DNA of 64,000 nt, taken from assembly GCF_010868145.1 (NCBI RefSeq), contig NZ_JAAGUY010000028.1:1-64000 (forward strand), in the 5' to 3' direction. The DNA comes from Nocardia cyriacigeorgica (GTDB lineage Bacteria; Actinomycetota; Actinomycetes; Mycobacteriales; Mycobacteriaceae). Of this stretch, positions 24,416 to 32,617 are shown piece after piece. The position numbers were made by a program, and so were the translations under genes. Positions within the stretch are counted from its first letter, which is position 1; each line of letters starts with the position of its first letter. The notes under the pieces are model-generated. The model was not told where the DNA came from. It worked only from the letters and a program-made list of their open reading frames with translations, and searched no databases.

Positions 24416-26038
24416 ATGACAACCTTCACAGTCGATCCACCGGTGCTGCTGGAACGACGCGCGCACCGATTCCTCGCGCTCGCGGTGATCTGCCTCGCCG
24501 AACTGCTGGTCGTACTCGACAACACCATCGTCAACGTCGCCCTGCCCTCCATCGGTGTGGAACTGTCCACCGGGGTCAGCGGCCTGCAATGGGTCGTCGA
24601 CGCCTACACCCTCACCTTCGCGGGCCTGCTGCTGGCCTTCGGCAATCTCGGCGACCGCTACGGCAGGCGCCGGGTGATGATGATCGGTTTGATCGGCGTC
24701 GGCGTCATGTCGGTGGCGGGTGCGCTATCGACCTCGCTCGACGGCGTCATCGCGGCTCGCGCCGCCATGGGCGTATTCGCCGCCGCGGTCTTCCCGGCGA
24801 CGTTGGCGCTGGTCATCAATATCTTCACCGACAAAAGAGAACGGGCCCTTGCCATCGCCGCCTGGACCGCCATGGCCGGCTTCGCCATCGCGATCGGCCC
24901 CATCTCCGGCGGCTGGCTGCTCGAGCACTTCTCCTGGCATTCGGTGTTCTGGATCAACGTCCCGGTGGCGCTGGTCGCGCTGGTCGCGACGATGCTGTGG
25001 GTGCCCGAATCCCGCTCCTCGGAGGTCGGCAGGCTCGATCTGCCCGGTATCGCGCTGTCCATCGCGGGCATCACGCTGCTGGTCTGGGCGATCATCGAAG
25101 CGCCGCGCTACGGCTGGCTGTCGGCGACGACACTGACCGCAGCCGCGGGCGGTGTCCTGCTCCTCGCCGCCTTTATCGCCTGGGAATTGCACACTCGCGC
25201 ACCGATTCTCGATATGCGCCTGTTCCGCAATCGTCGATTCTCGCTACCTGCCTTGGCGATTGCGGTCGGCTATTTCTCGATGTTCGGTTTCCTGTTCCTG
25301 ATCACCCAGTATTTCCAGGGTGTGCGTGAATACTCACCACTCGAATTCGGTATCGCCTCATTGCCGTTCGCGTTCTCCGTCGCTCTCGGTGCACCCATTG
25401 CGACACTGCTGGCCCAGCGGCTCGGCACCACACCGGTGATCGTGTTCGGTCTGCTACTGACCGGGCTCGGGCTGTATCTGGGCGGTCAGGTCACCGTGGA
25501 CAGCGGATACGTCACCGAGGTCCTGCCGTCGATGGTGTCGATGGCGCTCGGCCTGGCCATCGTGCAGGGCCCCGCGACCGAATCGATCATGTCATCGCTG
25601 CCGTTGAACGAGGCGGGCGCCGGATCGGCGGTCAACGACACCACCCGCGAATTCGGCGGCACGCTCGGTGTCGCGGTACTCGGCTCGATCGTGGCGTCGT
25701 ACTACACCACCAAGGTGGGGCCGCTCGTCGACCGCGTTCCCGAGAGCCTGATGTCGGCCAATGAGAAGGACTTCGCGAAATCGACGCCGCTCAGTGTGCT
25801 GGAGATGCGCAAACGCGAACTCGCGCCCTTCTTCGAGTCACAGCGCGAGAACATCATCACCGCGATGAAGGCGGCCTGCCTCGAAGGCTCGCATGCCGCC
25901 TCACTGGTCGCTACGGGAGCGGTCGTGGTCTGTGCGGTAGTCGTCGCGATCTTCCTGCCCTTGGGCGTGCAGGACGGGGAATCGGTGCTGCTCGGCTGGC
26001 GGAAGAACAAGGACGCCGATTCGGATTCGGTGCGGTAG
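24416..26038 (+). CDS. DHA2-family MFS drug exporter (EmrB/QacA type)
   Basis: This 540-residue membrane protein has about 14 predicted helices. The DHA2 motif LDNTIVNVALPSIGVEL is in helix 1 and motif A GNLGDRYGRRRVMMIG in loop 2-3. NEAGAGSAVNDTTREFGGTL, a conserved late-loop motif, is also present. Proton-coupled export of drugs or biocides is the family role. ATG at 24416 has no clear ribosome binding site; TTAGCT (24404-24409) lies 6 nt upstream, so it may be leaderless. It sits between rplJ and rplA, normally a translation-only neighbourhood, and no regulator is adjacent. Confidence 0.9.
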   Translation: MTTFTVDPPVLLERRAHRFLALAVICLAELLVVLDNTIVNVALPSIGVELSTGVSGLQWVVDAYTLTFAGLLLAFGNLGDRYGRRRVMMIGLIGVGVMSVAGALSTSLDGVIAARAAMGVFAAAVFPATLALVINIFTDKRERALAIAAWTAMAGFAIAIGPISGGWLLEHFSWHSVFWINVPVALVALVATMLWVPESRSSEVGRLDLPGIALSIAGITLLVWAIIEAPRYGWLSATTLTAAAGGVLLLAAFIAWELHTRAPILDMRLFRNRRFSLPALAIAVGYFSMFGFLFLITQYFQGVREYSPLEFGIASLPFAFSVALGAPIATLLAQRLGTTPVIVFGLLLTGLGLYLGGQVTVDSGYVTEVLPSMVSMALGLAIVQGPATESIMSSLPLNEAGAGSAVNDTTREFGGTLGVAVLGSIVASYYTTKVGPLVDRVPESLMSANEKDFAKSTPLSVLEMRKRELAPFFESQRENIITAMKAACLEGSHAASLVATGAVVVCAVVVAIFLPLGVQDGESVLLGWRKNKDADSDSVR

Positions 26039-26112
26039 CGAAGCGATCCGACGCATGCCCAACGCCGACCCCCACGCCCTTGCGGGACTCGGGCTATCGT
26101 CACCGGGTTCGG

Positions 26113-26556
26113 TTACTTGCGATGCCGTCCCGTTCGTGTTTCCGACGGCGGAGTATCGGAGTGATCGTCCCGGTTACGGTCGCCTTCACCGTCGTCGCTG
26201 GACCGGTCTCCGATTCGGCGAGGTTTGGGCAGGCGTCGACTACCGACGGCTGAGGTATCGTCCCCGGCTCGCTTCCGACGCAACTCGGCGAGATCGACGA
26301 CGCTCCCGTCCTGATCGGCGCTGTGCGGTTCGGCCGCCGCCATCGGCGGCCATGCCGCTGCGGGGTCGACCGGCCACGACCCGGTTTCGCGCTGTAGCTC
26401 CGATCGCAGCACCGGCCGGGTCGGTGCTGGATCGTAGGCGGTGCCACTTTCCGAACGCCACGTTTTCGCCGGCGCTGCCTCTGCCACACGCCTTGGGCGG
26501 CGCGGCAGGGGTATGACCCTCGAGGACCGCCGGTCCGGTACTTCCTGATCCGACAT
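26113..26556 (-). CDS. Hypothetical basic, disordered protein
   Basis: A 147-residue frame starts MSDQEVPDRRSSRVIPLPRR and has no recognised domain. It is rich in Arg, Pro and Asp, with one possible helix (VVDLAELRRKRAGDD). ATG at 26556 lacks a good ribosome binding site. It fills the space between the exporter and rplA. Composition is unlike a simple shadow of another gene, since nothing lies opposite, but it could still be non-coding. Confidence 0.4.
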   Translation of the reverse strand: MSDQEVPDRRSSRVIPLPRRPRRVAEAAPAKTWRSESGTAYDPAPTRPVLRSELQRETGSWPVDPAAAWPPMAAAEPHSADQDGSVVDLAELRRKRAGDDTSAVGSRRLPKPRRIGDRSSDDGEGDRNRDDHSDTPPSETRTGRHRK

Positions 26557-26730
26557 CGAACTAGCAGCCGCCGAATGCCGAGGTACCGGTCGGGGCACTG
26601 AATCGCTGTCTGATTCTTGTGCTGACTCTGTTGCTCACGTCCATATTCTCCCTCAGGATCGCCGCAACGTCAGAACGGGTCGGCTCTGCCCGGTCGGCTC
26701 TCGAGTGCCGACCGGGTGGGTCGCCGAATA

Positions 26731-26768
26731 CGAAACGGCGGGAACGCGATCGCGTTCCCGCCGTTTCG
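26731..26768 (-). terminator. rplKA terminator (38-bp perfect palindrome)
   Basis: Positions 26731-26768 read the same on both strands for 38 bases, with GCGATCGC at the centre. The palindrome lies 20 bp after the rplA stop. As RNA it gives a very stable stem of up to 17 bp. Confidence 0.8.
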
Positions 26769-26787
26769 GGTCTTGCTCAGGTGCTGC

Positions 26788-27501
26788 TTACGCGTCCTCG
26801 TCCAGGAGGTTGCGGGTGCGGTTCGGGTCCACCGGGATGCCCGGTCCGGTGTTCGTCGAGACCGTCACCTTCTTGACGTAGCGACCCTTGGCGGTCGACG
26901 GCTTGACACGCAGGATCTCCTCCAGCGCGGCGCCGTAGTTCTCCACCAGCTTGGCATCGTCGAAGGACGCCTTGCCGATGACGAAGTGCAGGTTGGCCTG
27001 CTTGTCGACGCGGAAGTTGATCTTGCCGCCCTTGATGTCGTTGACGGCCTTGGTCACATCAGGGGTGACCGTGCCCGTCTTCGGGTTCGGCATCAGACCG
27101 CGCGGGCCGAGGACGCGCGCGATGCGGCCGACCTTGGCCATCTGGTCCGGGGTGGCGATCGCGGCGTCGAAGTCCAGCCAGCCGCCCTGGATCCGCTCGA
27201 TCAGGTCCTCGGCGCCGACGGCGTCCGCACCGGCGGCTTCGGCCTCGGCGGCCTTGTCGCCGACCGCGAACACGATGACGCGGGCGGTCTTACCGGTGCC
27301 GTGCGGCAGGTTGACGGTGCCGCGGACCATCTGGTCGGCCTTGCGGGGGTCCACACCGAGACGAACAGCGACCTCGACGGTCGCGTCAGTCTTGGTGGTG
27401 GCAGTCTCCTTGGCCAGCCGCGCGGCGGCCAGCGGGGAGTAGAGCTTGTCGCGATCGACCTTCTCGGCCGCGGCGAGGTACGCCTTGCTTCGCTTTGCCA
27501 T
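26788..27501 (-). CDS. rplA: 50S ribosomal protein L1
   Basis: The 237-residue protein starts MAKRSKAYLAAAEKVDRDKL. The conserved L1 signature region (KVGRIARVLGPRGLMPNPKT) is present. It binds 23S rRNA at the L1 stalk. It follows rplK by about 70 bp and ends at a strong palindromic terminator. Confidence 0.98.
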   Translation of the reverse strand: MAKRSKAYLAAAEKVDRDKLYSPLAAARLAKETATTKTDATVEVAVRLGVDPRKADQMVRGTVNLPHGTGKTARVIVFAVGDKAAEAEAAGADAVGAEDLIERIQGGWLDFDAAIATPDQMAKVGRIARVLGPRGLMPNPKTGTVTPDVTKAVNDIKGGKINFRVDKQANLHFVIGKASFDDAKLVENYGAALEEILRVKPSTAKGRYVKKVTVSTNTGPGIPVDPNRTRNLLDEDA

Positions 27502-27572
27502 GTTTTCTCTGTCCTTAGCTGTGGTTCAGAAGTGGTTATCGGGCCTGGCCGGCCCTCCCACCTTGCAGGGGC

Positions 27573-28007
27573 TCAGCCCTCGACGGTGATACCCATCGAA
27601 CGAGCGGTACCGGCGATGATCTTCGCGGCCTGCTCGATGTCGTTGGCGTTCAGGTCTTCCTGCTTGGTCTTGGCGATCTCGCGCACCTGGTCCATGGTCA
27701 CCGTGGCGACCTTGTTGCGGTGCGGCTCCGCCGAACCCTTCTGCACGCCTGCGGCCTTGAGCAGCAGCTTGGCGGCGGGCGGGGTCTTCAGCTTGAAGTC
27801 GAACGTCCGGTCCTCGTACACCGAGATCTCGACCGGAATGACGTTGCCACGCTGCGACTCGGTCGCGGCGTTGTACGCCTTGCAGAACTCCATGATGTTG
27901 ACGCCGTGCTGACCGAGCGCGGGGCCGACCGGAGGGGCCGGGTTCGCCTGGCCGGCCTGGATCTGCAGCTTGATGATCCCGGCGAGCTTCTTCTTCTTGG
28001 GGGGCAT
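27573..28007 (-). CDS. rplK: 50S ribosomal protein L11
   Basis: The 144-residue protein, [20 protein letters not shown] from ATG at 28007, has AAGGAAG upstream. The proline-rich N-terminal switch ([20 protein letters not shown]) and the C-terminal RNA-binding part ([16 protein letters not shown]) are intact. It forms the GTPase-associated centre and is the thiostrepton target region. Longer in-frame starts lack a site. Confidence 0.98.
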
Positions 28008-28191
28008 CTTTCTTCCTTGGTTTCGGTTCCTTACGGTTGCCGTAAGCCTTGCGCGGGCATCCACCCGCAGCCGGGCGCACCCGGCTCCGCGCGACGAATC
28101 CGGTGGAAAGCTCCGATTCTCACGCGAACCATGACACCTTACCGGGATCGCCCGTGCGCCTGATCGAGTGGGGCGGGTGGCCCGCCCCTGA

Positions 28192-29022
28192 TCAGATCTT
28201 CGCGACCTGGGTGAATGCCAGTTCGACGGGAGTTTCGCGGCCGAAGATCGACACCAGCACCTTGAGCTTCTGCTGCTCGGCGTTGACCTCGGAGATGCTG
28301 GCGGGCAGCGTCGCGAACGGACCGTCCATGACGGTGACCGACTCGCCGACCTCGAAGTCGACCTCGATGACCGGCTTGGCGACAGCCTCGGTAGCGGCTT
28401 CCTGGCTGGCGGACGAGGCAGCGGCCGCAGCGGCCGGGGCCTTCTTCTGCTGCGAGGCCGGCACCAAGAACTTCACCACATCGCTGATGGTCAGCGGCGA
28501 AGGCCGCGACGTCGCGCCGACGAAGCCGGTGACACCGGGAGTGTTGCGCACCGCGCCCCAGGATTCGTCGTTCAGTTCCATCCGGACCAGGATGTAACCG
28601 GGCAACACCTTGCGGTTGACGTTCTTGCGCTGGCCGTTCTTGATCTCGGTGACCTCTTCGGTGGGCACTTCCACCTGGAAGATGTACTCCTCGAGGTCGA
28701 GGTTCTGCACACGGGTCTCGAGGTTGGCCTTGACCTTGTTCTCGTAGCCCGCGTAGGAGTGGATGACGTACCAGTCACCGGGCGCGCGACGCAGCGCGGC
28801 CTTCATCTCTTCCACCGGATCGGCGGGGATCTCCTCCGCGGGGGCTTCGGCGGCAGCGGCGTCCTCGTCAGCGGGCGCGGATTCGTCGACAGCCACGGAC
28901 TCGTCGGCGGACTCCTCGACGGAGCCCACAGCCGACTCGGCCGCCGCGTCGTCGACCGGGAACTCGTCGTTTGTGTCGTTCTCCGGGGTGCTCACTGGGG
29001 CACTCGCTTCCTGTGTCGTCAC
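28192..29022 (-). CDS. nusG: Transcription termination/antitermination factor NusG
   Basis: The protein has 276 residues. An acidic Ala/Glu-rich N-terminal extension (1-75) precedes the NGN domain (WYVIHSYAGYENKVKANLET) and an Ala-rich linker (KKAPAAAAAASSASQEAATE). The KOW domain follows (FEVGESVTVMDGPFATLPAS). GTG at 29022 is chosen because AGAGGA lies 5-6 nt upstream. NusG binds RNA polymerase and links it to Rho and the ribosome. The acidic tail is usual in actinobacteria. It precedes rplK by about 185 bp. Confidence 0.97.
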   Translation of the reverse strand: MTTQEASAPVSTPENDTNDEFPVDDAAAESAVGSVEESADESVAVDESAPADEDAAAAEAPAEEIPADPVEEMKAALRRAPGDWYVIHSYAGYENKVKANLETRVQNLDLEEYIFQVEVPTEEVTEIKNGQRKNVNRKVLPGYILVRMELNDESWGAVRNTPGVTGFVGATSRPSPLTISDVVKFLVPASQQKKAPAAAAAASSASQEAATEAVAKPVIEVDFEVGESVTVMDGPFATLPASISEVNAEQQKLKVLVSIFGRETPVELAFTQVAKI

Positions 29023-29109
29023 GTACATCCTCTGCGTGCCGGGGCCGGACACGGTGAAAAATGATCCGTCCGTCCCGTCCCGGGGGTCGGCTTCCGGCGT
29101 CGGCGTTCG

Positions 29110-29490
29110 CTAGCCGAACAGCCAGTCGACACCTTTGACGAACGCCACATCCAATCCCGCGATGAACGCGACCATGAAGACCACGAACACCAGAACAACG
29201 CTCGTATAGGTGACCATCTGCTTCCGGTTGGGCCAGATGACCTTGCGCAGTTCCGCGATCACCTCACGCAGGAACTTGATCAAACGCTTGATCGGATTAC
29301 CCGACTTGTCGCGTTCGGCCCGATCGGAGGTCTTGGCTGCCTTGCGCGCCGGTCGGTCGATCGTGGCAATCGATCCGTTATCGGCCGACGACGAACCGGC
29401 ACGGGCCCGCCGGGCGGACCTCTTGCCGCTCGGCCGACTCGCCGCGGCGGTGCCATCGCCGTCGTCGCGAGTGTCCCGCTCGTCGGTCAC
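29110..29490 (-). CDS. secE: Preprotein translocase subunit SecE
   Basis: The protein has 126 residues. A variable charged N-terminal region precedes the SecE core (IKRLIKFLREVIAELRKVIW, then PNRKQMVTYTSVVL) and one transmembrane helix (VFVVFMVAFIAGLDVAFVKG). It stabilises SecY in the Sec translocon. GTG at 29490 is preferred, with GAGAGGG 5 nt upstream; an upstream start would run through tRNA-Trp. It lies directly between tRNA-Trp and nusG, the usual order. Confidence 0.95.
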   Translation of the reverse strand: MTDERDTRDDGDGTAAASRPSGKRSARRARAGSSSADNGSIATIDRPARKAAKTSDRAERDKSGNPIKRLIKFLREVIAELRKVIWPNRKQMVTYTSVVLVFVVFMVAFIAGLDVAFVKGVDWLFG

Positions 29491-29521
29491 GTCAACCCTC
29501 TCTCGTCGCTGGCATCCAGGG

Positions 29522-29594
<73 letters not shown>

Positions 29595-29831
29595 TCGGCT
29601 GGACGGTGATACGGACGTCCAGCCACATGTGCTGTATTCAGTTGTTCGCTGGTGTCACAAACACGCGCGCCGCTCCGGCAGTTGCCGGCCCCGTCAGCGG
29701 ATGTTCCGGAGCTGCGCCCCGGGCCGCCTGGAACCAGCCTTGCAGAGCAGCGCGCATCGGCTGGTGACCCCAGAAACCCGAGTGTACGTGAACACCGGTG
29801 GCATTAGCCAATCCGGGGCCACGCGAGCAGG

Positions 29832-30893
29832 TCAGGCCAGCTGGACCGTCGCTGTTGCGCGACCGAAGATCTTGCGGCCGGCGGACTTCGCGACGATGGC
29901 CACGACCGCGGTCCTGGTCTCGGGATCGACCGACTTCACCTTGCCGGTGAACTCGACCTCGGCAGGCTCGTCCACGCCCACGTACACCGGGCTGGTGAAC
30001 CGCACGTTGTACTCCTTGACCGCGCCCGGGTCGCCGAGCCACGAGCTGACGAATCCGCCACCGAGGCCCATGGTCAGCATGCCGTGGGCCACAACATTGT
30101 CCAGGCCGACCAGCTTGACGACTTCGTCACTCCAGTGGATCGGGTTGGCGTCACCGGATACACCGGCGTAGTTCACCAGGTCGCCGCGGGTCAGGCGAAC
30201 GGTACGCGGGGGCAGCTCGTCGCCTGCGCTGAGCGAGTCGAAGGCGAGGGCGTGTTTGCTCGGTGCGACCTCGGGGACGCTTGCCACCGGCGCGGGGGCG
30301 GCGGTGGGCGCCGTGCGCGGGTGATGATCAGGAGTGTCCTCACCGAGGCCGTGCATGAGCACATTGCGGACCGCGCCGGCCAGGTTCGGGTCGATATCGC
30401 CACCGCTGCGGCCGATGAGTGTGGTGTAGGTGGTGAGCACCAGCTCATCGCGCTGATCGGTGACGATGTTCTTGGTGACGATGATGTCGCCGCCGAACGC
30501 CTGCCGGAACGAATGCAGGTAGACATCGCAGGTCAACTGGTCGCCGACCTTGATCGGCCGGTGGAATTCCAGGATCTGGTCGGTCTGCATGATCTGGCTC
30601 AGGTCGTAGCCGGTGACGACCTCTTCGAACAGCTTGCGCTGGGCCAGAATGCCGACCAGGGAGATGAAGGTCAGCGGCGCGAGCAGGCCGTCATAGCCGT
30701 ACTCCTGCGCGGTGTCTTCCTCCCAGTGCACCGGGTGGTAGTCCTGCACGGCGCGGGCGTATTCGCGAACCTTCTCGCGGCCGACCTCGTAGTAGTCGTC
30801 GACGCGGTAGTGGTGCCCGACCATGGCCGCCGCGTGTTCCGCGGGGTCGAATGTCTCGCCCGACGCGACTGCTTCGTCTGTACCGGTGTTCAT
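29832..30893 (-). CDS. hadAB: Fused (3R)-hydroxyacyl-ACP dehydratase HadA-HadB
   Basis: This 353-residue protein has two hot-dog halves. Residues 1-190 are HadA-like (REYARAVQDYHPVHWEEDTA). A Pro/Ala linker spans about 191-215 (HPRTAPTAAPAPVASVPEVA). Residues 216-353 are HadB-like, with catalytic Asp248 and His253 in GDANPIHW and VVAHGMLTMGLGGG. In mycobacteria separate HadA and HadB form the FAS-II dehydratase for mycolic acid elongation. Here one chain supplies both, and no separate hadC lies next to it. ATG at 30893 has no ribosome binding site; TACAGT (30906-30911) lies 12 nt upstream. Fused forms are known in related genera. Confidence 0.9.
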   Translation of the reverse strand: MNTGTDEAVASGETFDPAEHAAAMVGHHYRVDDYYEVGREKVREYARAVQDYHPVHWEEDTAQEYGYDGLLAPLTFISLVGILAQRKLFEEVVTGYDLSQIMQTDQILEFHRPIKVGDQLTCDVYLHSFRQAFGGDIIVTKNIVTDQRDELVLTTYTTLIGRSGGDIDPNLAGAVRNVLMHGLGEDTPDHHPRTAPTAAPAPVASVPEVAPSKHALAFDSLSAGDELPPRTVRLTRGDLVNYAGVSGDANPIHWSDEVVKLVGLDNVVAHGMLTMGLGGGFVSSWLGDPGAVKEYNVRFTSPVYVGVDEPAEVEFTGKVKSVDPETRTAVVAIVAKSAGRKIFGRATATVQLA

Positions 30894-30983
30894 TGTCACG
30901 GGAGGACTGTACCTATCTGACCCCGCTGCGGGCAGGGTCGGTGGAGCGTTCACCACCGCTAGAGAGGCACCGTGGAAAAGCAG

Positions 30984-31010
30984 TCGGGCCGGACATCGCG
31001 TCCGGCCCGA
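30984..31010 (-). terminator. Hairpin after rpmG
   Basis: An 11-bp perfect stem (30984-30994 and 31000-31010, loop ATCGC) lies between rpmG and hadAB. A second GC-rich hairpin built on TCCCGGC/GCCGGGA lies at about 31034-31053. They probably end the rpmG transcript. Confidence 0.6.
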
Positions 31011-31100
31011 TGGCTTGTGTCACGGCGGTTGTGTCCCGGCTCGTGAGGCCGGGATCAGTGTCCCGGCGCCGATACACGCGGCAGCTTCACGCGTGGATGG

Positions 31101-31271
31101 CTAGCGGGACTCGCGATGCGCCCGGTGGGTGCCGCAGTTCGGGCAGAACTTCTTCAGCTCAAGCCGGTCCGGGTCGTTGCGCCGGTTCTTCTTGGTGATG
31201 TAGTTGCGGTGCTTGCACTGCTCGCAGGCCAAGGTGATCTTTGGCCGGACATCGGTGGACTTCGCGGCCAC
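31101..31271 (-). CDS. rpmG: 50S ribosomal protein L33
   Basis: The 56-residue protein has paired zinc-ribbon cysteines CEQC and CPNC and the L33 core [23 protein letters not shown] at 31271 is preferred, with AAGAAGG 6 nt upstream; a longer frame would run into tRNA-Met. The Cys-containing form is the zinc-dependent type. Its position between tRNA-Met and hadAB matches rpmG2 in mycobacteria. Confidence 0.95.
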
Positions 31272-31311
31272 GATATGCCTTCTTTCCGGAACTGGGCTTG
31301 ATCGGTTGTGG

Positions 31312-31384
31312 TAGCGATGGCCGGACTTGAACCGGCGACACAACGATTATGAGTCGTTTGCTCTACCGACTGAGCTACACCGCC
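31312..31384 (-). tRNA. tRNA-Met (CAT anticodon, elongator type)
   Basis: A 73-nt cloverleaf has 5' GGCGGTGTAGCTCAGTCGG, anticodon loop CTCATAA and T-arm GCCGGTTCAAGTCCGGC. The acceptor pairs with CATCGCT, and ACCA follows in the DNA, so CCA is encoded (to 31309). The paired first base argues against an initiator tRNA. Confidence 0.95.
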
Positions 31385-31468
31385 ACGGGTCGCATTGCCG
31401 CGGCGCCGCGCCCAGCCCTCCAACAAGCGGGAAGCGATGCCGAGTCGGTCACCACCGGCAATCCGGCG

Positions 31469-31541
31469 AGCCCCCTAACGGAATCGAACCGTTGACCTTT
31501 TCCTTACCATGGAAACGCTCTGCCGACTGAGCTAAGGGGGC
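31469..31541 (-). tRNA. tRNA-Thr (GGT anticodon)
   Basis: This 73-nt cloverleaf begins GCCCCCTTAGCTCAGTCGGC, has an anticodon loop with GGT (ATGGTAA), and the acceptor closes with AGGGGGC. CCA is not encoded. Confidence 0.96.
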
Positions 31542-31709
31542 ACGACCTCTTGCGCACCGGGACTCGACTTTCTCGACCCCGGCGCTTCGAAGTCTTGAAC
31601 GAGGTTACACACTCACCGGTCCTCGTACCAAACCGGCTGGTCAGAGCCGGTATTTCCGATCTCTGAGCCCCTGCCGAGCCGGCGAAGACAGAGCAGGCGC
31701 CGAAACGGA

Positions 31710-31745
31710 AGAACCCCCGCGGATCATGTGATCCGCGGGGGTTCT
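31710..31745 (-). terminator. tRNA-Tyr terminator
   Basis: A 17-bp perfect inverted repeat (31710-31726 and 31729-31745) begins 4 bp after the 3' end of tRNA-Tyr, in the position of its terminator. Confidence 0.75.
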
Positions 31746-31748
31746 CGG

Positions 31749-31831
31749 TGGCAGATGTAGGATTCGAACCTACGTAGGCTTTCACCGACAGATTTACAGT
31801 CTGCTCCCATTGGCCGCTCGGGCAATCTGCC
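31749..31831 (-). tRNA. tRNA-Tyr (GTA anticodon)
   Basis: An 83-nt class II tRNA has a long variable arm. The 5' end is GGCAGATTGCCCGAGCGGCC, the anticodon loop CTGTAAA, the T-loop TTCGAAT, and the acceptor pairs GGCAGAT with ATCTGCC. Confidence 0.96.
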
Positions 31832-32047
31832 TTTGCGCTTCTCGGCGCGCAGAGCAGAATACAACGAACCCACACCCCGAATGCAAACCGGCTGGCTGAC
31901 GGCATGATCACGTCGGCACCCGACTATGCCACCGGCGACACAGCCCGCGCCCGGCGACTAATGTCAGGCGGCCGGGTAGAACTAGGTGGGTGCGGCGAAC
32001 CATCCGGCGCGACCTCGAACGCCGGACCGTCAGGACAGGAGCGCAGT

Positions 32048-32539
32048 GTGGCCGATTCGTCTTTCGATGTCGTCAGCAAGGTCGATCGCCAGGAGGTCGA
32101 CAACGCGTTGCATCAGGCGGAGAAGGAGCTGAACACCCGCTACGACTTCCGGGGCACCGGAGCGGCGATCGAATGGTCCGGTGAGGAGAACATCGTGATC
32201 AGCGCCGAGGCCGAGGAGCGGGTCAAGGCCGCGCTCGAGGTGTTCAAGGAGAAGCTGATCCGCCGCGATATCTCGCTCAAGGCGTTCGACGCCGGCGATC
32301 CTGTGGTGTCGGGCAAGACCTACAAGATCACCGGTTCCCTGGTGCAGGGCATCGACTCCGAGCACGCGAAGAAGATCTCCAAGAAGATCCGCGACGAGGG
32401 CCCCAAGGGCGTCAAGGCCCAGATCCAAGGCGAAGAACTGCGCGTCAGCAGCAAGAAGCGCGACGATCTGCAGGCCGTGATCTCCCTGCTCAAGGGCGAG
32501 GACTTCGGTATCGCCCTGCAGTTCGTCAACTACCGATAG
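32048..32539 (+). CDS. YajQ-family nucleotide-binding protein
   Basis: The 163-residue product, the usual YajQ length, begins VADSSFDVVSKVDRQEVDNA. The family core NTRYDFRGTGAAIEW and a C-terminal LLKGEDFGIALQFVNYR are conserved. YajQ-like proteins bind nucleic acids, and some bind cyclic di-GMP. GTG at 32048 has AGGAG 5 nt upstream; an ATG at 31904 would add an unlike extension. It is convergent with htpX across a hairpin. Confidence 0.93.
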   Translation: MADSSFDVVSKVDRQEVDNALHQAEKELNTRYDFRGTGAAIEWSGEENIVISAEAEERVKAALEVFKEKLIRRDISLKAFDAGDPVVSGKTYKITGSLVQGIDSEHAKKISKKIRDEGPKGVKAQIQGEELRVSSKKRDDLQAVISLLKGEDFGIALQFVNYR

Positions 32540-32562
32540 GCATCAATCCGTAGACCAACGTT

Positions 32563-32596
32563 GGCCGTGTCGCCGCGACATCGCGCCGACACGGCC
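32563..32596. terminator. Terminator between yajQ-like gene and htpX
   Basis: GGCCGTGTCG (32563-32572) pairs with CGACACGGCC (32587-32596) between two convergent genes, and the loop carries a small inner CGCG/CGCG helix. Confidence 0.65.
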
Positions 32597-32617
32597 GTAC
32601 ACGTTCGGGGCGCTGGA

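Noticed and set aside
29595..29831. Possible separate hadC or small gene between tRNA-Trp and hadAB
   Set aside because: The only frames are shadows overlapping hadAB or the tRNA; none resembles a hot-dog protein.
31710..31745. Riboswitch or regulatory RNA at the 17-bp hairpin
   Set aside because: It lies immediately after the 3' end of tRNA-Tyr on the transcribed strand; a terminator explains it fully.
31154..31911. Several short frames across the tRNA-Met, tRNA-Thr and tRNA-Tyr region
   Set aside because: They run through intact tRNA cloverleaves and lack ribosome binding sites.
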